DNA of 64,000 nt from Companilactobacillus ginsenosidimutans (lineage in GTDB: Bacteria; Bacillota; Bacilli; Lactobacillales; Lactobacillaceae): assembly GCF_001050475.1 (NCBI RefSeq), contig NZ_CP012034.1, positions 1,364,001 through 1,428,000 on the forward strand, written 5' to 3'. How positions within the stretch are numbered: position 1 is the first letter of the stretch; the number at the start of each line of letters is the position of its first letter. Position numbers and translations under genes: made by a program. The notes beneath the pieces were generated by a model that saw only the letters and a list, made by a program, of their open reading frames with translations, was not told where the DNA came from and searched no databases. This document shows positions 8,397 through 18,322 of the stretch, piece after piece.

Positions 8397-9341
8397 ATGT
8401 CAATAAATATCAAAGATGCACAAGATGTATATAAGGATGCTGGTGAAAGTGTTACTTTCGTTACTTTAAATTTGAAAAAAGATGATTTAGATAAGGATCG
8501 TGAAGTTATCGCTGAATTTGCTGACATGTCTAATTCAATCATCAATAGTATGCGCATCAGAAACCAAAACGACCAACTCGCTGTTGCTTGGGGATTTAGC
8601 TCAGATGCTTGGGATTACTTATTTCCAAACGCTCCAAAGCCAAAGGAACTAACTACTTTTAAAGAAATCAAGGGACCTAAATATACTGCACCTTCAACTC
8701 CTGGTGATATTTTCTTGCATGTTCGTGCCAAAGTTGAGTCTGTTACATATGAAGTTCTTGACCAATTTATGGAAATTCTTCGTCCAATTACTACTGTTGA
8801 AGATGAAACTCATGGATTTAGGTATCTTGAAGGACGTGCGATTGTTGGATTTATCGATGGCACTGAAAATCCAGCTGGTGTTGAATCAATGGATTACACT
8901 TTGATTGATAGTGATGAGGACAAAGAATTTGCTGACGGATCATATGCGTTTTCACAAAAATATATGCACAATATGGATGCTTGGAAGAGTCTTCCTACTG
9001 ACGAACAAGAAAAAACTATTGGACGTCGCAAATTCTCTGACCGTGAATTAGATGACGACGAAAAATCGCCTAATGCTCACAACATCGTTTCCAAAGATGA
9101 AGAAGGAGGCGTCGAGCACAAGATTGTTAGAATGAATGTGCCATTTTCAAATCCTTCTAAAGATGAAACTGGTACTTACTTTATTGGTTATTCGAAGAGT
9201 TTCCACATTACTAATAATATGTTGACTAACATGTTTACTAAGAGTGATCGTCTTCTCGATTTCAGTACTCCTATTTCAGGCACCTTATTCTTCATTCCAT
9301 CAAAAACAACTTTGGATATAATTGCCGAAGGTGAATATTAA
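8397..9341 (+). CDS. DyP-type heme peroxidase
   Basis: 314 residues, the usual size of cytosolic class B-like DyPs. The signature FIDGTENPAG (GXXDG with the distal Asp) is near residue 155, the proximal heme histidine is in SPNAHN, and a distal Arg is in VRMNVPF. It reduces hydrogen peroxide or organic peroxides using dyes or other donors. No Tat signal and no encapsulin neighbour are seen. GCGGAGGT precedes the ATG. It is monocistronic, with a hairpin terminator behind it and the acylase gene divergent in front. Heme must be acquired, since most lactobacilli do not make it. Confidence 0.92.
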   Translation: MSINIKDAQDVYKDAGESVTFVTLNLKKDDLDKDREVIAEFADMSNSIINSMRIRNQNDQLAVAWGFSSDAWDYLFPNAPKPKELTTFKEIKGPKYTAPSTPGDIFLHVRAKVESVTYEVLDQFMEILRPITTVEDETHGFRYLEGRAIVGFIDGTENPAGVESMDYTLIDSDEDKEFADGSYAFSQKYMHNMDAWKSLPTDEQEKTIGRRKFSDRELDDDEKSPNAHNIVSKDEEGGVEHKIVRMNVPFSNPSKDETGTYFIGYSKSFHITNNMLTNMFTKSDRLLDFSTPISGTLFFIPSKTTLDIIAEGEY

Positions 9342-9353
9342 AAACCATAACAA

Positions 9354-9383
9354 AAAACGATATCCAGCGGATATCGTTTTTTT
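9354..9383. terminator. Bidirectional terminator
   Basis: ACGATATCC-AGC-GGATATCGT flanked by A6 and T7, between the convergent dyp and ydbT-like genes. Confidence 0.9.
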
Positions 9384-10848
9384 AGTGCTTATACCAATTA
9401 ACAATTTGTTCAATGTCAGAATCATTTTGATAATTAACTTTAATCTTCTTTTGAGTGGCTCCTGAGCGAACATTGACATTCAAACTAGACATATCCTTGT
9501 GTTTTAGCCAAATGCTTTGACGCTTCTCAATGAATTGAACGCTCGACCTAGGTATGAAGAATACCTGATTTGTTAAAACTTTGTTGTTCCTGATAACTAG
9601 AAAGTCGTCCGTGACTACTTCAACTTTAGATCGTTTGGCCGAAAAATATGCCGGAGTGTACCAGAACAATAATTCAGCAATGACCAAAGTTACCCAGAGC
9701 CAAGTTATCGAATGTAAAAATCCGATAGTCAATACAACGGTTACCAATGCAAAATATGTTGCGTTGCGTAAATCGTAAAAGAATGTGCGATGATCCGGAC
9801 TAAAGGCTGACACTTGTTCTGCAGGTATCTTTGGAAAGAATTGTTTCAAAAATTTATTTACATCACGCTGAGCGATTACTGGCATGACGATGATATCTTT
9901 TTCCGAATCACCCTTTTTCGAATTGGAAATTATTACTAATTGCACGGTGACAATTTTCAGAAAGCTTCTGAGTAGCGGTTGTTTCAGCATTACTGCTTGA
10001 ACACGATCCATTTTGATGGTAGTTTTGCGTGTCCGTAGCAATCCGCGTTCGGTTATAAATTGTCCGTCTTTTTCAGTTAATTTGAAGTGATAATACTGAA
10101 TTATCAATGCGATTACGGAGCCAATGTAAAATACAAGAAGTATTGCAACCAATATTCCGATAATGATTAGGACACCAATGTGAGAGGCTTGTTGGGCAAT
10201 ATTCTTATATAGCGTTTGGCTGATTCCATTCTGAATTTTTCCATATGCGGCCAAAACCACCACAATTCCGGTCAGAAATGCTGGTGATGTTAGTGCAAAT
10301 TTGACTAAATCTCGCCAACTGATTGTATACGTATTGCCAATATTCTCAGTAATTTTGTCTGGTTTTTCTTGAACATTTTCATTAACCTCAGAAGTTTTGA
10401 GTTTTACTGACTCATTTCGTCTATGATGATTGATCTCATCCTTCAATGTTATTGGGACAGCCTTCAGCTGAACCTCGGGCTTATCTGAATGACCAGCCGT
10501 CTCGATTTCCAGTTCTTCTAAGTTGAACGGCTTTAGGAAAAACCATTGGTTAGTCGTGATATTTTGAATTCTTTCGTAAGGTACATGATTGACCTTTTTT
10601 ACGAACACACCATATTTTACAATTATTTCATCATCCAAAATTTGATAGGTGAAAAAGATAAACTTTAGCACCGTTATCGCGATGATAAATAGTACTAACA
10701 CCACGACTATCCAGATCATCAATACGTCATCATCCGAGCTAGTCGCCCCAAACAAACCGGCAGCAAAAGGTATGACCATTTGTTTTATTGTGTCGAATAG
10801 GAAAAATAATAATGCGGCTATATGAAGGTGTCGAGGCTTAGATATCAT
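9382..10848 (-). CDS. YdbT-like membrane protein with bacterial PH (bPH2) domains
   Basis: 488 residues with several membrane segments alternating with bPH2 domains; the recurring pattern (VKYGVFVKKVNHVPYERIQN, GLLRTRKTTIKMDRVQ, RNNKVLTNQVFFIPRSSVQF) shows three such domains. Homologues work with YdbS and in Bacillus are linked to protection against certain bacteriocins/antibiotics; the biochemical role is unknown. The start overlaps the end of the ydbS-like gene by 11 bp, indicating translational coupling, and GGGAGG precedes the ATG. Confidence 0.88.
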   Translation of the reverse strand: MISKPRHLHIAALLFFLFDTIKQMVIPFAAGLFGATSSDDDVLMIWIVVVLVLFIIAITVLKFIFFTYQILDDEIIVKYGVFVKKVNHVPYERIQNITTNQWFFLKPFNLEELEIETAGHSDKPEVQLKAVPITLKDEINHHRRNESVKLKTSEVNENVQEKPDKITENIGNTYTISWRDLVKFALTSPAFLTGIVVVLAAYGKIQNGISQTLYKNIAQQASHIGVLIIIGILVAILLVFYIGSVIALIIQYYHFKLTEKDGQFITERGLLRTRKTTIKMDRVQAVMLKQPLLRSFLKIVTVQLVIISNSKKGDSEKDIIVMPVIAQRDVNKFLKQFFPKIPAEQVSAFSPDHRTFFYDLRNATYFALVTVVLTIGFLHSITWLWVTLVIAELLFWYTPAYFSAKRSKVEVVTDDFLVIRNNKVLTNQVFFIPRSSVQFIEKRQSIWLKHKDMSSLNVNVRSGATQKKIKVNYQNDSDIEQIVNWYKH

Positions 10849-11323
10849 TTCTAGCCTCCCGAGCCAACTTCATGATTATCTCTTTCAAGTTGTCCGCTTC
10901 ATCAGTTTTCAAGCCACTAATTTCACTATGTCCGGCGGCTGTAACAATGTTAACTTTTTGTAAATCTTTCCAACGCAAGATGGGTCCTTGTTTTAAGGTG
11001 ACGTTTTGAACTCTAGCAATTGGAATAATAATTTGTTTTCTGAAAAAGAATCCGTGATGAAGTTCCACTTGTCTATCATCGATATAATAAGTCCAAAAAT
11101 TCCATCGATATTCGACCAAGGCCAATTCAAAGATATAGTCGAGAATACCAAATGCTAGAATAATCATCGATATCGTCATCAAGGTGTTTTTCATCCCTAC
11201 TGGAGCTGCTGCATACCAAAATAAAAATGCAGCCATCACTAATAAAACTATTACAAAATCAAAGGTAGCCGAAAGACGCCAAATCTTTTTAACATCCTTT
11301 GGTAGTTTCTTTATATTATCCAT
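10838..11323 (-). CDS. YdbS-like membrane protein with one bPH2 domain
   Basis: 161 residues: two N-terminal membrane segments (about 20-40 and 48-68) followed by a bPH2 domain (YYIDDRQVELHHGFFFRKQI, IPIARVQNVTLKQGPILRW). It is the small partner of the YdbS/YdbT pair and is translated first in the two-gene operon. GAGGTTGGGAT precedes the ATG. Confidence 0.88.
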   Translation of the reverse strand: MDNIKKLPKDVKKIWRLSATFDFVIVLLVMAAFLFWYAAAPVGMKNTLMTISMIILAFGILDYIFELALVEYRWNFWTYYIDDRQVELHHGFFFRKQIIIPIARVQNVTLKQGPILRWKDLQKVNIVTAAGHSEISGLKTDEADNLKEIIMKLAREARNDI

Positions 11324-11374
11324 ATCCCAACCTCATGATATTTTCTATAAGCATATCAATATTAGAGATATTAT

Positions 11375-11412
11375 AAAAGCCGCCCAATTTATTTTGAACG
11401 GCTCTATTTTTA
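11375..11412 (-). terminator. Terminator of the small membrane protein gene
   Basis: On the minus strand GCCGTTC and GGGCGGC (with G-T pairs) enclose an A/T loop and are followed by TTTTAT. It separates the 11429-11620 gene from ydbST. Confidence 0.65.
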
Positions 11413-11428
11413 TATTCATTTTTTACAT

Positions 11429-11620
11429 TTAGTGTTTCTTAATCTTTTCTGGTTCCAAACGCCAATTTTGTCTAATAAACATTAGTACAAATACTACTAG
11501 TGAAGCAACCGACAGTCCTAGGAAAATCCGGCCAACGTAAAACGAAGGATCAACTGTCATTTCAATAATCGTTAGAATCATTGAGGCTAAAATAAATAAG
11601 GCAATACGGAATATATTCAT
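11429..11620 (-). CDS. Small membrane protein, unknown function
   Basis: 63 residues with two membrane segments (about 4-22 and 31-49) and a charged C-terminus (RQNWRLEPEKIKKH). AAAGGGGGAC precedes the ATG, a strong ribosome site, which supports a real gene. I recognise no family. It has its own terminator, so it is not part of the ydbST operon unless there is read-through. Confidence 0.65.
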   Translation of the reverse strand: MNIFRIALFILASMILTIIEMTVDPSFYVGRIFLGLSVASLVVFVLMFIRQNWRLEPEKIKKH

Positions 11621-11793
11621 AATCTTTGTCCCCCTTTTGGCACTTTAATTATACCAATCGTTGTTTCATTTTAAAACTGAAAATGCTCTACATTAATACT
11701 TTCATCAATATGGCAAAATAATCATAATCATTGTAATCAAATTGTATAATATGACATTTTTGTTAAGCATGAAACAAAATTTTATAAATATCA

Positions 11794-11836
11794 TTGACTT
11801 TGTATATTATTTTGTTCATTATGTAAACGGTTACTG
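11794..11836 (+). promoter_or_regulatory. glpT promoter with overlapping cre-like site
   Basis: -35 TTGACT (11794-11799), 17-bp spacer, -10 CATTAT (11817-11822), overlapped by ATGTAAACGGTTACTG (11821-11836), close to the CcpA cre consensus WTGNAANCGNWNNCW. Binding here would block transcription, consistent with catabolite repression of glycerol phosphate uptake. Confidence 0.65.
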
Positions 11837-11878
11837 TTTTCAACAGTTATTCAATATATTTTTATAGGGGGGAACACT

Positions 11879-13237
11879 ATGGGCTTTTTGACACCACCAA
11901 CTGCCAAAAAGATGGTACCAAAGGATAAAATTGATCCAACATATAAGAAATTACGTTGGCAAGTATTCTTAGGTATTTTCATTGGTTACGCTGGTTATTA
12001 TTTATTACGCAATAATTTCTCTTTGGTAATTCCTAAGTTAGTAAACGAAGGATTTTCCAAGACGCAATTGGGGGTAGCATTTTCAGCCGTCTCCATCGCC
12101 TACGGGTTCAGTAAATTCTTTAGTGGAATAATTTCTGACCGTAGTAATGCACGAATATTTCTACCACTTGGGTTGATTCTTACAGCTATCATTAATTTGA
12201 TGTTTGGTTTCATTCCTGCTCTTACTCAATCAATTACCGCAATGTTTATTTTGCTATTCTTGATTGGTTGGTTTGAAGGTATGGGTTGGCCACCTTCAGG
12301 TCGTGTTTTAACTCACTGGTACTCAGTTTCAGAACGTGGTGGTTGGACATCTGTTTGGAACGTTGCACATAATGTCGGTGGTGGTCTTATGGCCCCACTT
12401 GCTGCCGGTGGTATTGCATTCTTCGCCGCACATGTTACTGGTATGAAATCATATACTGGTGCATTTATCATCCCTGCTATCGTTGGTATAATCGTTGCCA
12501 TCGCAGCTTACTTCTTAATTCGGGATACTCCGGAATCACAAGGTTTACCACCTATTGAAACTTACAAGGATGATTTCCCAAATGAAGAACATGAAATGTT
12601 TGAAACAGAGCTTTCTGCAAAAGAAATCTTGTTCCAACACGTTTTAAACAACAAATGGGTTTGGATTATTGCTTGTGCCAACATTTTCGTATATTTCGTA
12701 CGTTATGGTGTTGAAAACTGGGCTCCTGCTTTCTTAACTGAAATGAGACATATTTCTTTAGCAGGTTCTTCAAATTCATACATGATTTACGAATTAGCTG
12801 GTATTCCAGGAACAATCTTTGCTGGTTGGGTATCAGATAAACTATTCCATGGGCGTCGTGGACCTGCTGGCTTCTGTTTCATGCTAGTTGTTAGTATCTT
12901 CGTTATCATGTACTGGAAAGCTACAAACTTAGTTATGATCAACATTTCTCTATTCATGATTGGATTCTTAATTTATGGACCAGTTATGTTAATTGGACTA
13001 CAAGCACTTGATTCAGTACCTAAGAAGGCCGCTGGTACAGCTGCTGGACTAACAGGACTGTTTGGTTACCTATTCGGTTCAGTTGCTGCTAACGCCATTA
13101 TGGGTGTCATAGTTGACCACCTTGGCTGGACAGCCGGATTCATTACAATCTTCGCATCATGTCTAATTGCTGCAGCATTATTCGCAGTAACTTGGAATTT
13201 ACGTGGTCAAGAAGTTGTTCCAAAAGACGGAAAATAA
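11879..13237 (+). CDS. glpT: Glycerol-3-phosphate transporter GlpT (MFS)
   Basis: 452 residues, 12 predicted membrane helices, organophosphate:phosphate antiporter family. The two substrate-binding arginines of GlpT are recognisable: GYYLLRNNFS (equivalent to R45) and FVRYGVENWAP (equivalent to R269). The motif GMGWPPSGRVLTHWYS and SVWNVAHNVGGG follow GlpT rather than UhpT. It exchanges glycerol 3-phosphate (or related phosphodiester products) for internal phosphate. A strong GGGGGG ribosome site precedes the ATG. It is monocistronic, with a promoter/cre region in front and a terminator behind. Confidence 0.93.
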   Translation: MGFLTPPTAKKMVPKDKIDPTYKKLRWQVFLGIFIGYAGYYLLRNNFSLVIPKLVNEGFSKTQLGVAFSAVSIAYGFSKFFSGIISDRSNARIFLPLGLILTAIINLMFGFIPALTQSITAMFILLFLIGWFEGMGWPPSGRVLTHWYSVSERGGWTSVWNVAHNVGGGLMAPLAAGGIAFFAAHVTGMKSYTGAFIIPAIVGIIVAIAAYFLIRDTPESQGLPPIETYKDDFPNEEHEMFETELSAKEILFQHVLNNKWVWIIACANIFVYFVRYGVENWAPAFLTEMRHISLAGSSNSYMIYELAGIPGTIFAGWVSDKLFHGRRGPAGFCFMLVVSIFVIMYWKATNLVMINISLFMIGFLIYGPVMLIGLQALDSVPKKAAGTAAGLTGLFGYLFGSVAANAIMGVIVDHLGWTAGFITIFASCLIAAALFAVTWNLRGQEVVPKDGK

Positions 13238-13243
13238 ATTCCC

Positions 13244-13276
13244 AGAGATTGCCTAATTGGTAATCTCTTTTTTTAT
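13244..13276 (+). terminator. glpT terminator
   Basis: AGAGATTGCC-TAATT-GGTAATCTCT followed by seven T residues. Confidence 0.88.
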
Positions 13277-13465
13277 TTCCTATAATTATTTAAATATTAG
13301 GTTTATTGCTGTTGACCCCTCACCTTCTAAAGTTCACAATGAATATTGGATTTTATTCAGCTAGTTATTATAAATAAAAATCAATATCATTATGTATAAT
13401 ATAGGCAACGCTATTTTTTTTACACTAATTTTATAGAGGGTACATTTCCTAGGGGAAGAACATAT

Positions 13466-14575
13466 ATGAATGTCTTAAAACGAGTTTTCTCGGACAAGGT
13501 GTTGTGGATTGCTGGTGCTGCGGCGATTATCACATCGTTCATCAGTCCACCGCAGCTTTCAGATATTAACTGGAAAACTATTACCTCATTGTTATCAATG
13601 ATGATAATTATCCAGATTTATGATTACCTTGATTTATTGAAGTACTACGCCGCATATCTAACCAGACGAGCTAAAACACAGCAACAGCTCGTTTTTATGC
13701 TTGCTAATTTAGCTTTTTTCGGAGCAATGTTCTTAACTAACGATGTCACGATTCTGACATTGGTTCCACTATTCTACAAAATAACCAAGAGTTTGAAGAT
13801 CAATCCTGTATATCCTGTCATCCTAATTGCGTTGGCATCCAACTTAGGTAGTATCTTCACACCATTTGGTAATACGCATAATCTATTCTTACTAACTCAT
13901 TTCAACTTAGGAATTAGTCAATTTTTCATTATGTCTCTTCCAATTACGATAATTAACTACATCGCCGTGTTTGGAGTAACCAAGTTTTTTCCAAAAGATA
14001 AAATTGAATTACACAAATTACCAGAAGTTGATCTGAACATCCCACATCTAACATTGACTCTAGGTGTCACCGTGGTGATTTTCTTAGGGATTTTCTCAGC
14101 TATTCCAATGTGGGCCTCACTTGTCGCAGCACTATTATTGGTAGTATTCATCAATCCAAAAATTTTACAAGTCGTGGATTACTCGATTGTACTGATATTC
14201 ATGTGTTTCTTCATTGCAGTTGGTAATATCAACCGTGATCCTTCAATTGTTAACCACTTGTCAGGATTGATTCAAACTAAAACTGGTACATACTTAACTT
14301 CTATTATCACCAGTCAATTCATTAGTAACGTTCCAACAACAATTTTGATGTCAAAATTTTCAACTAATATCCATGCAATTTTCTTAGGTACTAATATTGG
14401 TGGATTGGGTACTGTTGTTGCATCACTAGCTAACTTACTAGCCTTTAAGCAATACCGTTATTACTTCAAGGGAAATGCCGGGAAATATATGGCATCATTC
14501 TCAATCGTCAACTTTACATTATTAATAATTCTCGGAACGATTGGGTTCTTCCTGATTGACTTAATTCCGACCTAA
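13466..14575 (+). CDS. SLC13/ArsB-like (YbiR-type) anion permease
   Basis: 369 residues with about ten hydrophobic helices. Two pseudo-symmetric motifs typical of the ion-transporter superfamily are visible: FLTNDVTILTLVPLF with ASNLGSIFTPFGNTHNL in the first half, and QFISNVPTTILMS with GTNIGGLGTVVASLAN in the second. Such proteins move dicarboxylates, arsenite or other anions, usually with sodium or protons; the substrate here is unknown. It is somewhat short for the family (400-450) but not visibly truncated. AGGGGAAG precedes the ATG. It is monocistronic. Confidence 0.82.
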   Translation: MNVLKRVFSDKVLWIAGAAAIITSFISPPQLSDINWKTITSLLSMMIIIQIYDYLDLLKYYAAYLTRRAKTQQQLVFMLANLAFFGAMFLTNDVTILTLVPLFYKITKSLKINPVYPVILIALASNLGSIFTPFGNTHNLFLLTHFNLGISQFFIMSLPITIINYIAVFGVTKFFPKDKIELHKLPEVDLNIPHLTLTLGVTVVIFLGIFSAIPMWASLVAALLLVVFINPKILQVVDYSIVLIFMCFFIAVGNINRDPSIVNHLSGLIQTKTGTYLTSIITSQFISNVPTTILMSKFSTNIHAIFLGTNIGGLGTVVASLANLLAFKQYRYYFKGNAGKYMASFSIVNFTLLIILGTIGFFLIDLIPT

Positions 14576-14577
14576 AC

Positions 14578-14642
14578 AAAAAAACACTTCTGAAAAAATA
14601 AAAGTACAAAACTTGTACTTAATTTTCTCAGAAGTGTTTTTG
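14578..14642. terminator. Long bidirectional terminator
   Basis: Outer arms AAAACACTTCTGA and TCAGAAGTGTTTT enclose an inner AAGTAC...GTACTT hairpin, between convergent genes. Confidence 0.85.
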
Positions 14643-14662
14643 ATTTAACCTAAAAAAACTAC

Positions 14663-15190
14663 TTAGTTTGCAGCTTTTTGACGCAATGTAAAGTTTTTCC
14701 ATTTGCGTACTTGTCGGCTGTAATTTGTAAATGGGGAAATGGCATTAATCCTAATCCATTTAGCTACAGGCCACATTGCCTTAGTTGTTGCCCATTTTCT
14801 TTGACCGGGTTTTAACAACTCATCCTCTGGCATCTTATCGACCCATTCTACTAATTCTTTGACTAGGGTGCCTAATTCTTTTTCCTCATTAACTAATCCT
14901 TCAGCGCCATATTTAACGTTGAAGTCCTCATACAGCTGTCTCATTTGATCCCACTTGTAACCTGGGGTTGGTGTTGTAATTTCTTGTCCACTTTCCTCTG
15001 CTTGTTCCCAGGCCAGAATCATATGGAGCCACCCGACTTGATACGAAAGCATCTCACGAGGTGTTTTATCTACTTGAGCTATTTTGTCGTCCGCCACGTT
15101 ATCTGTGATTCCTTCGTACTCGTCAATGAATTTGTGATAACTTGATTTCAAATTCTCGATTAAATCAGCTGAATTTTTATATCCCTGCAT
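14663..15190 (-). CDS. ClbS/DfsB family four-helix protein
   Basis: 175 residues from ATG 15188-15190, chosen over an upstream ATG (15208) because AAGGGTGG lies between them at proper distance. It matches the ClbS/DfsB (DUF1706) family: N-terminal helix with LIENLKSSYHKFIDEYEG, the DKTPREMLSYQVGWLHMILAW segment, and a C-terminal WIRINAISPFTNYSRQVRKW. ClbS itself detoxifies the cyclopropane warhead of colibactin, but most members have unknown roles and resemble the DinB fold. It is monocistronic on the minus strand. Confidence 0.8.
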   Translation of the reverse strand: MQGYKNSADLIENLKSSYHKFIDEYEGITDNVADDKIAQVDKTPREMLSYQVGWLHMILAWEQAEESGQEITTPTPGYKWDQMRQLYEDFNVKYGAEGLVNEEKELGTLVKELVEWVDKMPEDELLKPGQRKWATTKAMWPVAKWIRINAISPFTNYSRQVRKWKNFTLRQKAAN

Positions 15191-15314
15191 ATTTTCGCCA
15201 CCCTTCATTGAAATTGAAAGACTTCAGACCAGACTCCCACAGAATCTATTATAGTCCTGTTAAAAGGTAATAGTAGAAAATATGCTCATAGCATATATTT
15301 TTATAAAAATATCG

Positions 15315-15803
15315 TTATACAAATTTCAAAAAATTGCCATTCCATATATCTTCAAAAAATTCAATTGTTTGCGTTGCGGTCATAAAATCATTGTCATATG
15401 TGGTTGTCATTTCTGGCTGCATGGTAATCTGGTAACCTAGTCCGTGAGCCATCGTGATAGTAGCGTTACAACAGTACTCAGTTTGTAACCCACAAATTTC
15501 TAATTGATCTAAATTATTTTCTGTTAATAAATCATTTAATTCAGTTTTATAAAAAGCATTTAGATGTGTCTTTTGGACAGTTAGATCATCAGGTTTAGCA
15601 TTTAAATTATCTGCCAGTTCCCAATCTTTTGTTCCTTGAGTTAGTCCCTTTTCGTTGTGTTGAATGAAGATTACCGGCTTATCAGAATCTTTGTAGTCTT
15701 TTATACGGTCGTTGATTCTATCTACTAGTTCATTGAAATAGTACGCGTCGGAAAATCCTTTTTGCATATCCATTACTATTAGTACTTGTGCTTCTCTTGG
15801 CAT
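15315..15803 (-). CDS. Isochorismatase-family cysteine hydrolase
   Basis: 162 residues, the usual size of the nicotinamidase-like subgroup. The catalytic triad is visible: Asp in LIVMDMQKGF (about D12), Lys in VQKTHLNAF, and Cys in GLQTEYCCNAT. The substrate is not predictable; nicotinamidase, isochorismatase and other amide hydrolases share the fold. It is a single gene on the minus strand behind its own upstream region. Confidence 0.88.
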   Translation of the reverse strand: MPREAQVLIVMDMQKGFSDAYYFNELVDRINDRIKDYKDSDKPVIFIQHNEKGLTQGTKDWELADNLNAKPDDLTVQKTHLNAFYKTELNDLLTENNLDQLEICGLQTEYCCNATITMAHGLGYQITMQPEMTTTYDNDFMTATQTIEFFEDIWNGNFLKFV

Positions 15804-15929
15804 TTTTTGGTCACCTCTGGTGTTTATTGTAGCAAAAAACAGGAACTGCTGGGTTAGCGTGTCCCTGTTTTTGAGGTGGTTGGATTTGATTCTATTTGTT
15901 TGTTTTTAATTTCAAGTTGGTGGGATTAA

Positions 15930-16109
15930 TGTTGAACAACTTTTTGAATATGATTTCGTTTTCTTGGTTCATTTTTATCTAGCGGAAACGCTAAAAACAA
16001 AACTGACCCACACATATAAGCTGTCCAGAGCTGCGGGGGTGTTACGCACCCCTCTCCGCTATGGCCATCTTATATGCATGGGTCAAGTGCGTTTTGTTTT
16101 TGGCTCTAT
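15930..16109 (-). repeat. Family A structured repeat, copy A3, with linker
   Basis: On the minus strand it begins right after the reductase TAA with ATAGAGCC. Helices: AAAAACAAAAC/GTTTTGTTTTT, TGACCCA/TGGGTCA, CATATAAG/CTTATATG, central GGGGTG...CACCCC hairpin, then a small TAGCG-TTTC-CGCTA hairpin and the AT-rich linker (about 15930-15980) shared with copies A4, A5 and A7. Confidence 0.85.
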
Positions 16110-17119
<1,010 letters not shown>

Positions 17120-17178
17120 TTGACATCCATCTAAATTGAACTATACTGAAGTTGCAGTTGAGATAGTGAGTACTCACT
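17120..17178 (+). promoter_or_regulatory. Promoter with palindromic TetR-type operator
   Basis: -35 TTGACA (17120-17125), 16-bp spacer, -10 TATACT (17142-17147). Just downstream, around the start of transcription, lies the perfect palindrome AGTGAGTACTCACT (17165-17178), a typical TetR-family operator. The TetR gene two positions downstream is the likely binder (inference). Confidence 0.75.
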
Positions 17179-17223
17179 GCGAATGTTATTAAGAAATTAT
17201 TTTAGGAATAGAGGTTGATTATT

Positions 17224-17505
17224 ATGTTTACAACAATGTTTTGGATCTTAGCAGTCTGGTTCGTAGTTAACGTTATCTGGATGTGGTTCGTGATGGACAA
17301 CTCAAATCTTGAGAAAACATTTGCATGGATTAATGTCGCAGCCATCGTTATTGGTTTCTGGGTATACTTTGCAGCAACAAAGACAGCTGGCATTGACACA
17401 TGGTTCAATGTTTTAAATTATGTAAATATCGTTGTCGCAGTTGTTCAATTCTACATTGGTTACCATGGCGTAAACAGCTCAAGTCACACCACTCACCAAG
17501 CTTAA
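17224..17505 (+). CDS. Small three-helix membrane protein, TetR-controlled
   Basis: 93 residues from ATG 17224; AGAGG lies 9 bases before it, while the in-frame TTG at 17215 would abut the site. Three hydrophobic segments (MFWILAVWFVVNVIWMW, INVAAIVIGFWVYFAA, VNIVVAVVQFYIGYHG) and a His/Ser-rich tail (SSSHTTHQA). I recognise no family. It has a strong promoter with an operator in front and a terminator behind, followed by the tetR gene, so it may be an inducible membrane stress or resistance protein; this is inference. Confidence 0.75.
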   Translation: MFTTMFWILAVWFVVNVIWMWFVMDNSNLEKTFAWINVAAIVIGFWVYFAATKTAGIDTWFNVLNYVNIVVAVVQFYIGYHGVNSSSHTTHQA

Positions 17506-17535
17506 TAAATCTATTTATAAGTTTTTCCTACCTAA

Positions 17536-17570
17536 GGGCTAAATAGCATGCTATTTGGCTCTTTTTGTTT
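17536..17570 (+). terminator. Terminator between small membrane gene and tetR
   Basis: AGGGCTAAATAGCATGCTATTTGGCTCT with TTTTTGTTT tail; the centre GCATGC is fully palindromic. Confidence 0.8.
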
Positions 17571-17609
17571 TAGACTATTAGTAACTGTCCAATAAGTGAG
17601 GAATTTACT

Positions 17610-18251
17610 ATGAACGATATTATAAGTATTTATCAAGGATCACCCGAAACACATGGACTAACCGAAAAGCAATTAAAGATTTTTAAATCAGCAATTCAAT
17701 TATTTGCTGCCAAAGGATATTCGAATACCAGCACTAAAGAAATCGCTGATAACGCTGGTGTTTCAGAAGGAAGTATCTTCAAAAAATTTAAAAACAAAGA
17801 AGAATTACTTTTCTCAATCTTAAATCCACTTTCCAGAAATATTTTGCCAAAAATTGTAAATGAATTTTCAAAGGAAACCTTACAAACTCACTACCCTACT
17901 GTTCACGATTTTGTAGCCACACTAATGAATAATAGAAATATCTTTGTTAAAAATAATCTTAACGTGGTGAAAATTTTCGTCGATGAATTTATTTATGATT
18001 TGCGCATTCGCGAGAAAATGGTAAAAGCTATTCCGTATGAATATATGAAGAGCTTCAATGACGTCTCCAATGACTTAAAAAAACGTAAGCTAATGGTCAA
18101 TTGGGATAATACTGAGATATTTAGATTTATTTTTTCAGCGTTATTCGGTTATATTGCTGAACATTATTTAATATTCCCTGATATGAAATTTAACGAGGAT
18201 AAAGAATTAGACCACACAATTAAATTTGTCACAAAAGGTCTGACTCCTTAG
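17610..18251 (+). CDS. TetR-family transcriptional regulator
   Basis: 213 residues. The N-terminal helix-turn-helix is clear (FKSAIQLFAAKGYSNTSTKE, IADNAGVSEGSIFKKFKNKE, residues about 25-70), and the rest is an all-helical ligand domain. It probably represses the upstream 93-residue membrane protein gene through the AGTGAGTACTCACT palindrome at 17165-17178. GAGG precedes the ATG. The ligand is unknown. Confidence 0.88.
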   Translation: MNDIISIYQGSPETHGLTEKQLKIFKSAIQLFAAKGYSNTSTKEIADNAGVSEGSIFKKFKNKEELLFSILNPLSRNILPKIVNEFSKETLQTHYPTVHDFVATLMNNRNIFVKNNLNVVKIFVDEFIYDLRIREKMVKAIPYEYMKSFNDVSNDLKKRKLMVNWDNTEIFRFIFSALFGYIAEHYLIFPDMKFNEDKELDHTIKFVTKGLTP

Positions 18252-18322
18252 CCTTATCGCTTTGGATTTGACATGTAAAGGCATACAATATTCCTAATGA
18301 CAAATTATGAGGGAGTGTTTTT

